A stretch of DNA of 64,000 nt. Origin: Thioalkalivibrio thiocyanodenitrificans ARhD 1 (GTDB lineage Bacteria; Pseudomonadota; Gammaproteobacteria; Ectothiorhodospirales; Ectothiorhodospiraceae). The stretch lies in NCBI RefSeq assembly GCF_000378965.1, contig NZ_KB900536.1, positions 383,583 to 447,582 on the forward strand, in the 5' to 3' direction. A model generated the notes under the pieces. It had not been told where the DNA came from and searched no databases. It saw only the letters and a program-made list of their open reading frames with translations. Each line of letters opens with the position of its first letter. Position 1 is the stretch's first letter. Positions 47,676-58,554 of this stretch are shown in pieces. The position numbers and the translations under genes are program-made.

Positions 47676-50039
47676 CTACTCCCGGGATTTCAATACCTCG
47701 ACCAGGTCGAGGCGGTTGAGCCGACGCATGACCACAAGCGACGAGATGGCCGTGGCGAACAGCACGACGGTGGCGGCGAAGGTAAAGACATGGACGGGTA
47801 CGAAGAGCGGGATGCGGTAGAGTTCCGAATCTACGGTGGCGATGATCACGGCGACCAGCCCCATGCCGACCAGGTAGCCCAGGGGCAGTGCGGCCAGGGT
47901 GAGCAAGATCAGTTCGCCGATCAGGATGAAACTGATCTCCCCTCGGGTGAACCCCAGTACGCGCAGGCTGGCCAGCTCGCGGGAGCGTTCCGTGAGCGCG
48001 ATGCGTGCACTGTTGTACACCACGCCGAAGGCGATGCTGCCCGCCAGCAGCGTGGTAAAGAACGTGTAGGTGAGCATGATGTCGGCCATGGAGTCCCAGA
48101 AGTTCTGGATGGCGGTGAGCCGGTCGGTCACGGCCGCCACCCGGGGCACGTCCTTGAGGGTCCGGACCACCTCTGGGTGGGCATCGGAAGTGACCGAGAG
48201 CCACACCCCGGAGATGGACGTGCCTTCACGCATCAGCCGGTTCAATGCCTCCATGTCCATGTAGGCGGATACGCCGGTGAATTCCCGCACCACTCCGGCA
48301 ACGTGCACTTCATGGGTTTCACGGCGGCCTTCGAGAAACTCCACCGTGACCCGGTCGCCGGGGCGGGCATCCAGGTGTTCGGCCAGGAAATCGTTCAGTA
48401 CCAGTCCCTCGGAGGGAATGGCGACGACGCGCAGTTCGTCGTCCAGCACACGGCGCAGTCGTGTTCCCGGTTCCATGCCCTGGATGGCGGTGCGATAGCT
48501 GGCGGTGCCCCGCCTGAGGGTGGCGCCCGTGGCGCGGAACGGTTCCGCGAGGTCCACGCCGGGCATGGCGGCCAGTTCGTACAGGGCCCGGCGCGATGTG
48601 GGTTCCACGAAGGTGACGGTCAGATCGTCGCGCTGGGCCTGACCGTACTGCACCTGGATGAGATAGCTGATGGCGCTCTCCTGAAAATTGCCCAGCATCA
48701 GGATGCCGCAGGCGAAGGCGATGCCCGTGACTGTCAGCAGTGCCTTCAGGGGACGGCGTTCCAGGTTGCGCAGGATCATCCGGCTGGGCTGGGAGAACAG
48801 GCGCTGCAGGCCCAGGCGCTCCACCACCGTGGGCCGGAACACCGGGGCGGGTTCGGGGCGCATGCCTTCCGCCGGGGGCAGGGCGATGGCCCGGCGCAGG
48901 GCGGAGAAGGTGCCCAGCAGGCCGGCGGCGGCCGTGACCACTGTGCCGATCGCCAGCGAGCGGGGGCTGAGCTGGAACTCCAGGTAGGGAAAACGGAAGA
49001 ATTCCTGGTAAAGGGCGGCCAGCATCTGCCCGAGCCAGAGCCCCGCCGCGGTGCCGATCGCCAGGCCCAGCACGATGATCACGAGGACCATCTGGGCGTA
49101 GTGCATCCCGACGGTCCAGTTGCCGTACCCGAAGGCCTTGAGGATGGCCACCTGGTCGCGCTGAGTGTTGATCAGCCGGCTGAGCACCACGTTCAGCAGG
49201 AATGCCGCCACGCCCAGGAAGATGGCCGGGAACACGGTGGCCATGACGCGCAACTGCTCCAGTTCAATCTCCAGGTAGCGATGCGAGAGCTGATCGTTGC
49301 GGTCGATCGCGCCCTGCCCCCCGTAGGGGGCCAGCAGGAGATCCAGCCGGTCGATGACGTCCTGGCTGCGCGCGTCCCGGGTCAGGGTCAGGACCAGATC
49401 GTTGAAGGCCCCGTCCATGTCGAAGGCGTGGGCCAGCTGCGTGCGGCTCATCCACAGGATCCCCAGGCGCTCGAAGTCCGGAAACAGCTCCCCCGGCGCC
49501 ACGTGGTAGATGAACTCGGGGGACAAGGCGATGCCGACGATTTCCAGATTCTGGCGCCGGCCGTTGATCACCGCACCGATCCGGTCCCCGGGGCGAAAGG
49601 CGTGGGCCTGGGCGAAGGACTCGTGGACCACCACCTCCCCGGCGCGCACGGGATCCGGGAGGCGTCCCTCGCGCAGGAAGAGGCGGTTCAGTTCCGCGTT
49701 GCGCCCGTCGGGGAGCGAGACCAGGATGCCGCGCGCCGGATCTCCGAAATCGGGAATGTCCAGGTTGGCCCCGGAGACCACCCGGGTCTCCAGGTGCTGC
49801 ACGCCCGGGATGGCCTCGACGCGCTCGCGCAGGGATTCGGGGGCGCGCTTGAGGGAGGCGAACACGTGGGCAAAGCGGTACTCCTTGTAATAGGCGTCCT
49901 GGGTGACGGTCAGCGTGTCCAGCGAGATGAACGACATCACCAGGGTCGCCATGCCGCCGGCGATCACCACGGAGATGGCGATCACCTGCCCGCGCATCTG
50001 CCACAGTTCCCGGAGGAGCTTGAGGTAGAGCGACCTCAC
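47676..50039 (-). CDS. ABC transporter permease, FtsX/MacB-type
   Basis: The 787-residue permease has two FtsX-like cores and large periplasmic domains between hydrophobic segments; conserved stretches include [21 protein letters not shown] and [23 protein letters not shown]. It belongs to the DevC/LolCE/MacB-like group and exports substrates or lipids powered by the ATPase at 50036-50761, whose stop overlaps its start by 4 bases (ATGA). The substrate is unknown. Confidence 0.9.
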   Translation of the reverse strand: MRSLYLKLLRELWQMRGQVIAISVVIAGGMATLVMSFISLDTLTVTQDAYYKEYRFAHVFASLKRAPESLRERVEAIPGVQHLETRVVSGANLDIPDFGDPARGILVSLPDGRNAELNRLFLREGRLPDPVRAGEVVVHESFAQAHAFRPGDRIGAVINGRRQNLEIVGIALSPEFIYHVAPGELFPDFERLGILWMSRTQLAHAFDMDGAFNDLVLTLTRDARSQDVIDRLDLLLAPYGGQGAIDRNDQLSHRYLEIELEQLRVMATVFPAIFLGVAAFLLNVVLSRLINTQRDQVAILKAFGYGNWTVGMHYAQMVLVIIVLGLAIGTAAGLWLGQMLAALYQEFFRFPYLEFQLSPRSLAIGTVVTAAAGLLGTFSALRRAIALPPAEGMRPEPAPVFRPTVVERLGLQRLFSQPSRMILRNLERRPLKALLTVTGIAFACGILMLGNFQESAISYLIQVQYGQAQRDDLTVTFVEPTSRRALYELAAMPGVDLAEPFRATGATLRRGTASYRTAIQGMEPGTRLRRVLDDELRVVAIPSEGLVLNDFLAEHLDARPGDRVTVEFLEGRRETHEVHVAGVVREFTGVSAYMDMEALNRLMREGTSISGVWLSVTSDAHPEVVRTLKDVPRVAAVTDRLTAIQNFWDSMADIMLTYTFFTTLLAGSIAFGVVYNSARIALTERSRELASLRVLGFTRGEISFILIGELILLTLAALPLGYLVGMGLVAVIIATVDSELYRIPLFVPVHVFTFAATVVLFATAISSLVVMRRLNRLDLVEVLKSRE

Positions 50040-50761
50040 CAGCTCAGATCCCGGGGAGATTTCTTCACCTCGGGGCTGTAGATCTCATGGATCCTGCCGT
50101 CCGCCAGGTGGATCACCCGGTCGGCCATCCCGGCGATGCCGGCGTTATGAGTGATCACGGCGGTGGTCGTGCCCAGTTCCCGGTTGACCCGGTCCAGCGC
50201 CTCCAGCACCACCACGCCGGTCTTTGAATCCAGCGCCCCGGTGGGCTCGTCACACAGCAGGACCGCCGGGCGCTTGGCGACTGCCCGGGCGATGGCCACC
50301 CGTTGCTGTTCGCCTCCGGAGAGTTGGGCGGGAAAATGGTCCATGCGGTTCTCCAGGCCCACCATGGCCAGGGCCTCTTCGGGTGTCATGGGATTCCGGG
50401 CGATCTCGGTGACGATGGCCACGTTCTCCCGGGCGGTGAGGCTGGGGATGAGGTTGTAGAACTGGAAGACGAAGCCCACGAACTCGCGCCGGAACCCTGT
50501 GAGTTCCCGGTCGCCGGCCCGCACCAGGTCCTGGCCCCGGCAGATCACCTCGCCGCCGCTGGGGGCGTCCAGGCCGCCAAGGATGTTGAGCAGCGTGGAC
50601 TTGCCGCTGCCCGACGGGCCCAGCATGACCACGAACTCACCTTCGTAGAGGTCCAGGTCCACACCGCGCAGTGCGTGCACCTCCACCTCGCCCATGCGGT
50701 AGACCTTGGTAAGCCCCCGGGCGCGGAAGACCACATTTCGATCGGGGGACGGTTCATCCAT
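50036..50761 (-). CDS. ABC transporter ATP-binding protein (LolD/MacB class)
   Basis: The 241-residue ATPase has Walker [17 protein letters not shown], signature [19 protein letters not shown] and Walker [16 protein letters not shown], and the [16 protein letters not shown] segment typical of LolD/MacB-type exporters. It is first in the operon ATPase-permease-adaptor-DsrE, four genes on the minus strand that overlap or closely follow one another. Confidence 0.93.
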   Translation of the reverse strand: MDEPSPDRNVVFRARGLTKVYRMGEVEVHALRGVDLDLYEGEFVVMLGPSGSGKSTLLNILGGLDAPSGGEVICRGQDLVRAGDRELTGFRREFVGFVFQFYNLIPSLTARENVAIVTEIARNPMTPEEALAMVGLENRMDHFPAQLSGGEQQRVAIARAVAKRPAVLLCDEPTGALDSKTGVVVLEALDRVNRELGTTTAVITHNAGIAGMADRVIHLADGRIHEIYSPEVKKSPRDLSW

Positions 50762-50784
50762 GACGTCGACCCCGTCTCAGACTT

Positions 50785-51438
50785 TCAGGCGCGTTCGCGT
50801 TCGGATGCGCCATCCCGCCCGGGCGTGTCGCCCTCGCCGGATGTCTCTTGATCGCCATCCGCTGCGGGCTCCGTGCCCTCCCGGGGAGCGTCCGGCGAGG
50901 GGCTGCCGTTGGTGGCGGACTGTTCGTCACGGCGGGTGGTAATGGGGCGCTCGGGGGCTTCTTCCATTTCCAGATCCCGGGGGATGTACGGCGCATCACC
51001 GAGCATGTCCTCCGAATCCGTGCCGGACGCGGCAGCGTCCTGGCCCGTGCGCCCGGCGGTCTTCTCAGCGGAGTCCACTTCCGGTGGGCGCTCGGAACCG
51101 GCAACCGGGCGTTTCTCTCCCTCCAGCAGGGCGCCGGCACTTTCCGGCAGCAGCGGCCGGCCGGGGGTATCGGTCAGGTCACCGTAGCTCTCGCGCAGGT
51201 GATCGTAGAGTTCCCGGTAGGAACCGGCCATGCTCGTGAACAGCGTCGCGGTCTTCTCGAAATGCCTGCTCACGGACTGGCGGTAGTCGGTCATGGCCTG
51301 CCGGTTCTCGTCCAGTTCCTTCTGCAACGCATCCACCTGCCGCTTGCCGGGTGCGGTGTGACGGCCTGAGTAGAAGCCGATGATGGCGGCGGCTGCCACG
51401 GCCATTATGATCAGGATCCAGGCGGCGGTAGGGGACAT
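50785..51438 (-). CDS. YhcB (ZapG)-type cell-envelope protein
   Basis: The 217-residue protein has a single N-terminal membrane segment (AAWILIIMAVAAAAIIGFYSG) and a short coiled-coil-like region (KRQVDALQKELDENRQAMTDYRQSVSRHFEKTATLF), as in the YhcB family that links cell-envelope synthesis and division. The C-terminal half (about 120 on) is a low-complexity acidic linker rich in E, D, G and P, much longer than in the E. coli protein. The start ATG 51438 is preceded by GGAG. It lies 23 bases from the ABC ATPase gene on the same strand. Confidence 0.83.
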   Translation of the reverse strand: MSPTAAWILIIMAVAAAAIIGFYSGRHTAPGKRQVDALQKELDENRQAMTDYRQSVSRHFEKTATLFTSMAGSYRELYDHLRESYGDLTDTPGRPLLPESAGALLEGEKRPVAGSERPPEVDSAEKTAGRTGQDAAASGTDSEDMLGDAPYIPRDLEMEEAPERPITTRRDEQSATNGSPSPDAPREGTEPAADGDQETSGEGDTPGRDGASERERA

Positions 51439-51969
51439 AGCAACTCCATATGAAGATTGATCGGTGATTCGGATGATGATGCGAGTGTGACCCACGGACG
51501 GGGCTATCTCAAGACGGTCCCGCGGCCATGCCGCGTGATCCGCGCCCATCCCCGTATGCGGGTGCATGAAGTGCCGGACCGGTCACAAGATCCGTGACAG
51601 CGCATCCGGGACTGTTAGAATGGCCATGTATCAGCACATTGCCCCGTTGCACGAAACGGCACCTTATGACTGACCCGATCGCCGCCGACTTGTTCCGGCC
51701 GATCCTGACAGAAAGGCGGGCGTTCCTTGAGCAGCACTCGGGGACGGCCCACGATGCCGCCCTGGCACCACCGGACAGCGGTGAGTGTGGTGAATGCGCG
51801 GGATATGGGAACATGATCCCTCCGGGACGCCTGAAGCCGGATCCGGGCGCGACGCTCCGCCCGACCAGCACGAAGCGGGCTGAGGCATCCGCAGCCGCAG
51901 GCAGGTAGTCCGGAACCCTTGTACGTATGCACGACCCTGGAGCCCATCAGCAGCCCGGAGACAATGCCC
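51439..51969. other. Gene-poor stretch between yhcB and sdhB
   Basis: About 530 bases with no confident gene. A weak frame (ATG 51667 to 51908, 80 residues, MTDPIAADLFRPILTERRA onward) has three cysteines, low-complexity ends and no good ribosome site; another frame runs on the minus strand, and I support neither. The region should hold the sdhB promoter, because sdhB here has no sdhA before it. Confidence 0.4.
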
Positions 51970-52671
51970 ATGCGTTTTTCCATCTACCGTTATAACCCCG
52001 AGACCGATACCGAGCCCTACATGCAGGACTTCGAGTTGCCGGATGACGAGGTGGAGCCGGGCATGATGCTGCTGGAGGCCCTGTTGAAGCTCAAGCGCCG
52101 GGACGAGACCCTGGGCTTCCGGCGTTCCTGCGGCGAGGGCGTGTGCGGTTCGGACGGCATGAACATCAACGGCACCAATGGCCTGGCCTGCGTCACGCCT
52201 GTCGCCGGCCTCAAGCAACCCATCACCCTCAGGCCCTTCCCGGGAATGCCGGTGATCCGGGACCTGATCGTGGACATGGAGAACTTCTACAACCAGTACC
52301 GGGAGGCCAGGCCCTACCTGGTGGTGAACGACCCGATTCCCGAAGTGGAGCGCAAGCAGTCTCCGCAGGACCGTGAAAAGCTCGACGGGTTGTATGAATG
52401 CATCCTGTGCGGCTGTTGTTCCGCATCCTGTCCGTCGTATTGGTGGAATCCGGACAGATTCCTGGGGCCGGCCGCGCTGCTGCAGGCCGCCCGATTCATT
52501 CTGGATACCAGGGACCAGGCCACGGCAGAGCGTCTTGAGCAGCTGGACGACGCCTACAAGCTCTATCGCTGCCACACCATCATGAACTGCGTGCAGGTCT
52601 GCCCCAAGGGCCTCAACCCCACCAGGGCCATCGGGGAGATCAGGAAGCACATGCTCAAGCGTTCCATGTAG
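51970..52671 (+). CDS. sdhB: Succinate dehydrogenase iron-sulfur subunit
   Basis: The 233-residue subunit has the [2Fe-2S] loop cysteines in RSCGEGVCGSDG and GTNGLAC, and the C-terminal [4Fe-4S]/[3Fe-4S] cysteine groups CILCGCCSASCP and CVQVCPKG. It transfers electrons from SdhA to quinone. The upstream ATG at 51964 is 3 bases after GGAG, so I chose ATG 51970, with better spacing. It is displaced from sdhCDA by 14.6 kb and instead heads sdhB-sdhE-ygfX. Confidence 0.95.
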   Translation: MRFSIYRYNPETDTEPYMQDFELPDDEVEPGMMLLEALLKLKRRDETLGFRRSCGEGVCGSDGMNINGTNGLACVTPVAGLKQPITLRPFPGMPVIRDLIVDMENFYNQYREARPYLVVNDPIPEVERKQSPQDREKLDGLYECILCGCCSASCPSYWWNPDRFLGPAALLQAARFILDTRDQATAERLEQLDDAYKLYRCHTIMNCVQVCPKGLNPTRAIGEIRKHMLKRSM

Positions 52672-52674
52672 CTC

Positions 52675-52950
52675 ATGGCCGCAGCGGATTCCGCCAACAC
52701 CGAGGAGGTCGCGCGCCGGCTGCGCTGGAGCTGTCGGCGGGGCATGCTGGAACTGGACCTTCTGCTGGAGGGTTTTCTGAGGCACGGCATTGCCGGTCTC
52801 GACGTTCGCGGACAGGAGGCCTTCGAGCGGCTCCTCGCCTATCCCGACACCACCCTGCTGCAACTGCTCCTGGGGCAGATGCAGTCCAGCGACAGGGAAG
52901 TCGCCCATGTGGTCGAACTCATTCGCGACAGCACTAGACGTTCGTCCTGA
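52675..52950 (+). CDS. sdhE: FAD assembly factor SdhE
   Basis: The 91-residue protein has the conserved RRLRWSCRRGMLELDLLLEGF start, including the RGMLELD motif (RGxxE) that promotes covalent FAD attachment to SdhA. It begins 3 bases after the sdhB stop. The genetic pairing with sdhB instead of sdhA is unusual, as the target SdhA is encoded 15 kb upstream. Confidence 0.93.
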   Translation: MAAADSANTEEVARRLRWSCRRGMLELDLLLEGFLRHGIAGLDVRGQEAFERLLAYPDTTLLQLLLGQMQSSDREVAHVVELIRDSTRRSS

Positions 52951-53500
52951 GGCTTCCCGCCGGGTGGCCTGGCTGCTGTTGGGCATCCATGGGCTGGCTC
53001 TCGCCGGCCTGATGGGCGTGTCACCCCTGGCCGGTTTCCTGGCCCTGCCGTTGACGGGCGTTTCCCTCGTGCTGCATCTGCGCCGGGCCGGTTGGCTGGG
53101 CGGGCGGTTCGGTGTGGCTCGCCTGCGCGTGGAGCCGGACGGCACATGGCGTGTGATGGACTCCGGCGGGCAGTGGACGCGGGTACGCGTGTCACCCGCA
53201 AGCTTCTGCGCCGGTGGATGGTGCCTGCTGCACCTGCAGGGCAGGCAGGGCCGCCACGTGCTGGTGCTGGCCGCCGACAGTGCCGATGCGGACTCCCTGA
53301 GACGCCTGCGCAGCCGTCTGCTGGGGGTCGATGCGGACTCGCTCGTTCCGGACGCCAGCCCCGGGGGGCGTCTGAAGCGTTTTCGGGTACCGGGGCGCCG
53401 GAACGGCCGCGAGGCACCGTCCCCGGTTTTCGGTCAGGAACGCCTGGAAGCACTGCCCGGCGAGACCCGGCGGATCGGGCATCGGCGGCGTCGTGGATGA
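52907..53500 (+). CDS. YgfX-family inner-membrane protein
   Basis: The protein (about 197 residues from ATG 52907) has two membrane segments (WLLLGIHGLALAGLMGVSPL and the next, GFLALPLTGVSLVLH) followed by a soluble domain with LLHLQGRQGRHVLVLAADSADADSLRRLRSRLLG, matching the E. coli YgfX/CptA pattern. YgfX with SdhE has been described as a toxin-antitoxin-like pair, although its role in metabolism is debated. The frame overlaps the sdhE end by 44 bases. The C-terminal 50 residues are basic and not family-like. Confidence 0.75.
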   Translation: MWSNSFATALDVRPEASRRVAWLLLGIHGLALAGLMGVSPLAGFLALPLTGVSLVLHLRRAGWLGGRFGVARLRVEPDGTWRVMDSGGQWTRVRVSPASFCAGGWCLLHLQGRQGRHVLVLAADSADADSLRRLRSRLLGVDADSLVPDASPGGRLKRFRVPGRRNGREAPSPVFGQERLEALPGETRRIGHRRRRG

Positions 53501-53556
53501 GTGCCGGATACTGGAGGCAGAATCCACGACGCAGGGAAGGATCCGTTCATTTCATT

Positions 53557-55776
<2,220 letters not shown>

Positions 55777-56017
55777 TCCCGCGTTCCGTCGTCTCCCCCC
55801 ATGGTGCCCGGTCCCGGCCCGTGCACAGCGCGATGTCCATCTCCGTGATCTGCCTACCCCTTTTTCCCAATGTGTAAGCCGCTTTAAATAACAATAATTA
55901 CAAATAGATACGAGTGATTTCCCTGAGCTTTATCGAGACCGGATCCAGACCTGTTTCCGACTGACTCCCCACACGCATCCGCCCGGGGAACATCCGGGAT
56001 GAGCGCAGGTCGAATTC
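55777..56017. other. Intergenic stretch upstream of iscR
   Basis: About 240 bases without a gene. An AT-rich island (55883-55912, with TTTAAATAACAATAATTAC) stands out against the GC-rich surroundings and may be a promoter upstream element. No tRNA or riboswitch is recognised. Confidence 0.4.
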
Positions 56018-56076
56018 TTGACCAGCGCAGTCAACTTTTGTATATAATGGCGCAAAGTCCGACGAATTCAGTCGGA
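56018..56076 (+). promoter_or_regulatory. iscR promoter with two IscR-type palindromes
   Basis: TTGACC (56018-56023) and TATAAT (56043-56048) form a promoter with a long 19-base spacer. The first palindrome TTGAC-N7-GTCAA (56018-56034) overlaps the -35. The second, TCCGAC-N7-GTCGGA (56058-56076), lies downstream of the -10 and fits the type 1 IscR pattern with GAC and GTC half-sites and an AT-rich centre. The centres are 41 bases apart, about four helical turns. Confidence 0.65.
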
Positions 56077-56115
56077 AATGGATCCCTGACCAACCCAACC
56101 GAAAAGGGGTGGATT

Positions 56116-56592
56116 ATGAAACTCTCGACCAAAGGACGTTACGCTGTCACGGCGATGATGGACCTGGCCATTCATGACAAGATCGGCCCGGTGACACTGG
56201 CGGATATCTCTCAGTGCCAGGGCATTTCCCTGTCCTATCTGGAGCAGCTGTTCGCCAAGCTGCGCAAGCAGGGACTGGTGGAAGGCGTCCGGGGTCCGGG
56301 CGGGGGCTACCGGCTGGCGCGCCCCTCCGACCAGATCACCGTGGCGAGCATCATTACTGCCGTGGATGAAAGCGTGGACATCACCCGGTGTCGCGGCCAT
56401 GAAGACTGTCAGGATGGCGAGCGCTGCCTGACCCACGAGCTGTGGGATGATCTCAGCAACCGCCTGTACGAGTTCCTGGACGGCATCACCCTGGACCAGT
56501 TCGCCAACCGGCCCGAGGTCCAGGCGGTGGCCAAGCGGCAGGACCGCGACGTCAACCGTCATCATTTCATCTTCCGTCGCACAGCGGCGTAA
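56116..56592 (+). CDS. iscR: Iron-sulfur cluster regulator IscR
   Basis: The 158-residue Rrf2 protein has a winged helix ([18 protein letters not shown]) and the [2Fe-2S] ligands C92, C98, C104 and H107 in [17 protein letters not shown]. Holo-IscR represses the isc operon, and apo-IscR activates other genes. The palindromes upstream indicate autoregulation. The start ATG is preceded by AAAGGGG. iscS follows 10 bases after the stop. Confidence 0.96.
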   Translation: MKLSTKGRYAVTAMMDLAIHDKIGPVTLADISQCQGISLSYLEQLFAKLRKQGLVEGVRGPGGGYRLARPSDQITVASIITAVDESVDITRCRGHEDCQDGERCLTHELWDDLSNRLYEFLDGITLDQFANRPEVQAVAKRQDRDVNRHHFIFRRTAA

Positions 56593-56602
56593 GGAGATGG
56601 CG

Positions 56603-57823
56603 ATGCCCCTGAAGTTACCCATCTATCTGGATTATTCGGCGACGACGCCTGTTGACGAGCGAGTAGCGGAGCAGATGTTGCGTTATCTGACGCGGGATGG
56701 GTTGTTTGGCAATCCGGCGTCGCGTTCGCATGCCTTTGGCTGGGATGCGGAGAAGGCGGTGGAGGGTGCGCGTGCCCAGGTGGCCGAGTTGGTGGGTGCG
56801 GACCCGCGCGAGATTGTCTGGACCAGTGGAGCGACCGAGGCGGACAACCTGGCGATCAAGGGTGCGGCGCATTTCTACCAGAAGAAGGGCCGTCATATTG
56901 TCACGGTCAAGACCGAGCACAAGGCGGTGCTCGATACGTGTCGTCAGTTGGAGCGCGAGGGGTTCGAGGTGACGTATCTGGATGTAGGCCCTGACGGGTT
57001 GCTGGATCTGGAGGTATTGAGGTCTGCGCTTCGAGACGACACGGTGCTGCTCTCAGTGATGCATGTAAACAACGAGATCGGCGTGATTCAGGACATTGAG
57101 GCGATCGGAGCGATTGCGCGCGAGCGCAAGGTGTTGTTTCACGTGGATGCGGCGCAGTCCACGGGCAAGGTGGCGATTGATCTGTCGAGGTTGCCGGTGG
57201 ATCTGATGAGTTTTTCGGCGCACAAGAGTTATGGTCCGAAGGGTATCGGTGCGTTGTACGTGCGCAGGAAGCCGCGTGTGCGCATTGAGGCGCAGATGCA
57301 CGGAGGCGGTCACGAGCGCGGCATGCGTTCGGGCACGCTTGCGCCGCACCAGATTGTGGGCATGGGCGAGGCGTTTCGCATTGCGCGCGAGGAGATGGGA
57401 TCGGAGTCCGAGCGCATTCGCATGCTTCGGGACCGTTTGTGGTCGGGTCTCTCGGACATGGAGGAGGTATATCTCAACGGTGATCTGGAGCGTCGCATTG
57501 CGGGCAATCTGAATGTGTCGTTCAATTTTGTCGAGGGCGAGAGTCTGATCATGGCGTTGAAGGACATTGCGGTGAGTTCGGGTTCGGCGTGCACGAGTGC
57601 GAGTCTTGAGCCGAGTTATGTGCTGCGAGCGCTGGGTCGGGATGACGAGTTGGCGCACAGTTCGATCCGTTTCACCCTGGGGCGTTACACGACGGTCGAG
57701 GAGGTGGACTACACGGTGGATCTGGTCAAGCATGCGGTGGCGAAGTTGCGCGAGCTCTCGCCGTTGTGGGAGATGTACCAGGAGGGTGTGGATCTCAAGA
57801 GCATTGAATGGGCGGCGCACTGA
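56603..57823 (+). CDS. iscS: Cysteine desulfurase IscS
   Basis: This 406-residue PLP enzyme removes sulfur from cysteine for Fe-S clusters, thiolated tRNA and, in selenium metabolism, selenium transfer. The PLP lysine is in [12 protein letters not shown], and the catalytic cysteine in [21 protein letters not shown]. The E. coli protein is 404 residues. I chose ATG 56603, 6 bases after AAGGAG, over ATG 56597. Codons are unusual compared with neighbours (many TTG, GCG, CGT, GGT), and this leaves a long antisense frame. Confidence 0.96.
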   Translation: MPLKLPIYLDYSATTPVDERVAEQMLRYLTRDGLFGNPASRSHAFGWDAEKAVEGARAQVAELVGADPREIVWTSGATEADNLAIKGAAHFYQKKGRHIVTVKTEHKAVLDTCRQLEREGFEVTYLDVGPDGLLDLEVLRSALRDDTVLLSVMHVNNEIGVIQDIEAIGAIARERKVLFHVDAAQSTGKVAIDLSRLPVDLMSFSAHKSYGPKGIGALYVRRKPRVRIEAQMHGGGHERGMRSGTLAPHQIVGMGEAFRIAREEMGSESERIRMLRDRLWSGLSDMEEVYLNGDLERRIAGNLNVSFNFVEGESLIMALKDIAVSSGSACTSASLEPSYVLRALGRDDELAHSSIRFTLGRYTTVEEVDYTVDLVKHAVAKLRELSPLWEMYQEGVDLKSIEWAAH

Positions 57824-57830
57824 TGCGCTG

Positions 57831-57875
57831 TGGCAAGTTTCAAGGAACTTTCTTGCCACTTGAGACTTGCCATTG
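57831..57875. repeat. Heptad inverted repeat after iscS
   Basis: Units TGGCAAG and TTCAAGG (57832-57845) are complementary to TTGCCAC, TTGAGAC, TTGCCAT (57853-57873). It begins just after the iscS stop and shares the motif TGGCAAG with the element after iscU. Confidence 0.75.
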
Positions 57876-57894
57876 GTAGATAAAGATCATTCGT

Positions 57895-57914
57895 CCTCCC
57901 CTGTTGCGGGGAGG
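57895..57914. other. GC-rich hairpin in the iscS-iscU gap
   Basis: CCTCCCC (57895-57901) and GGGGAGG (57908-57914) can form a stable 7-bp stem with a 6-base loop, 28 bases upstream of the iscU ATG. There is no T-run, so it may mark an mRNA processing or stabilising site. Confidence 0.45.
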
Positions 57915-57941
57915 GCACAAGGAAAGACCTGGAGGTAATGT

Positions 57942-58352
57942 ATGGCATACAGTGACAAGGTACTGGAGCATTATGAGAATCCGCGCAATGTGGGTGCCAT
58001 GGACAAGGCGGACCCGTCGGTGGGCACCGGTATGGTGGGTGCGCCGGCGTGCGGGGATGTGATGAAGCTTCAGATCAAGGTCAATGATCAGGGAGTGATC
58101 GAGGATGCGAAGTTCAAGACCTATGGATGCGGTTCGGCGATTGCCAGTTCGAGTCTGCTCACGGAGTGGGTGAAGGGCAAGACGCTGGAGGAGGCCGGTG
58201 AGATCAAGAACACGCAGATTGCCGAGGAGCTGGCGTTGCCGCCGGTGAAGATTCACTGTTCGGTGCTGGCCGAGGACGCCATCAAGGCGGCCATCGCGGA
58301 CTTCAGAAAGAAGTCCGACAACGAGGAAGGTGAGGAGCGGCAGATCGCCTGA
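57942..58352 (+). CDS. iscU: Iron-sulfur cluster scaffold IscU
   Basis: The 136-residue scaffold has the cluster ligands C37 with D39, C63 and C106, and the chaperone-recognition motif LPPVK (99-103), through which HscA normally binds. The C-terminal tail (SDNEEGEERQIA) is slightly longer than usual. GGAGG lies 6-10 bases before the ATG. iscA, hscB, hscA and fdx, which usually follow, are absent; a terminator follows instead. Keeping LPPVK implies that HscA/HscB are encoded elsewhere. Confidence 0.97.
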   Translation: MAYSDKVLEHYENPRNVGAMDKADPSVGTGMVGAPACGDVMKLQIKVNDQGVIEDAKFKTYGCGSAIASSSLLTEWVKGKTLEEAGEIKNTQIAEELALPPVKIHCSVLAEDAIKAAIADFRKKSDNEEGEERQIA

Positions 58353-58353
58353 T

Positions 58354-58413
58354 CAAGTGCAGTGGCGAGTTTCCAGTCTCAAGTGGCAAGGAATATTCCT
58401 TGCCATTTTTTTT
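58354..58413 (+). terminator. Terminator of iscRSU, fused to a heptad repeat
   Basis: The perfect palindrome TGGCAAGGAATATTCCTTGCCA (two 11-base halves, 58384-58405) is followed by eight T (58406-58413). It is preceded by heptads of the form AGTNNNN at 58361, 58368, 58375 and 58382, starting 9 bases after the iscU stop. The repeat thus ends as a canonical intrinsic terminator. Confidence 0.85.
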
Positions 58414-58554
58414 GCCTCAGGATAGAGGGTGGTCTGTGAACAGTAACCGGCAGCGGGCCGCAAGGACGCGCGGGAAGGCTTCTGTTGAAAAGACTCTTGC
58501 GACCTTCTCGCCTTGTGGTCCCGTTCATGACGCCTGTTCACGGCCGGATTCTTT

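Noticed and set aside
47542-48204. A 220-residue minus-strand frame overlapping the permease gene
   Set aside because: It overlaps the well-supported ABC permease frame and has a Gly/Arg/Pro-rich shadow composition.
51667-51908. An 80-residue gene between yhcB and sdhB
   Set aside because: Weak ribosome site, low-complexity ends and no family resemblance.
37406-51969. A mobile island between sdhA and sdhB
   Set aside because: No integrase, transposase, tRNA target or flanking repeats are visible, so I describe it as an insertion only by gene order.
57053-57859. A 268-residue frame antisense to iscS
   Set aside because: Its composition (R, H, L-rich) is what the IscS codon bias produces in reverse; no recognisable protein.
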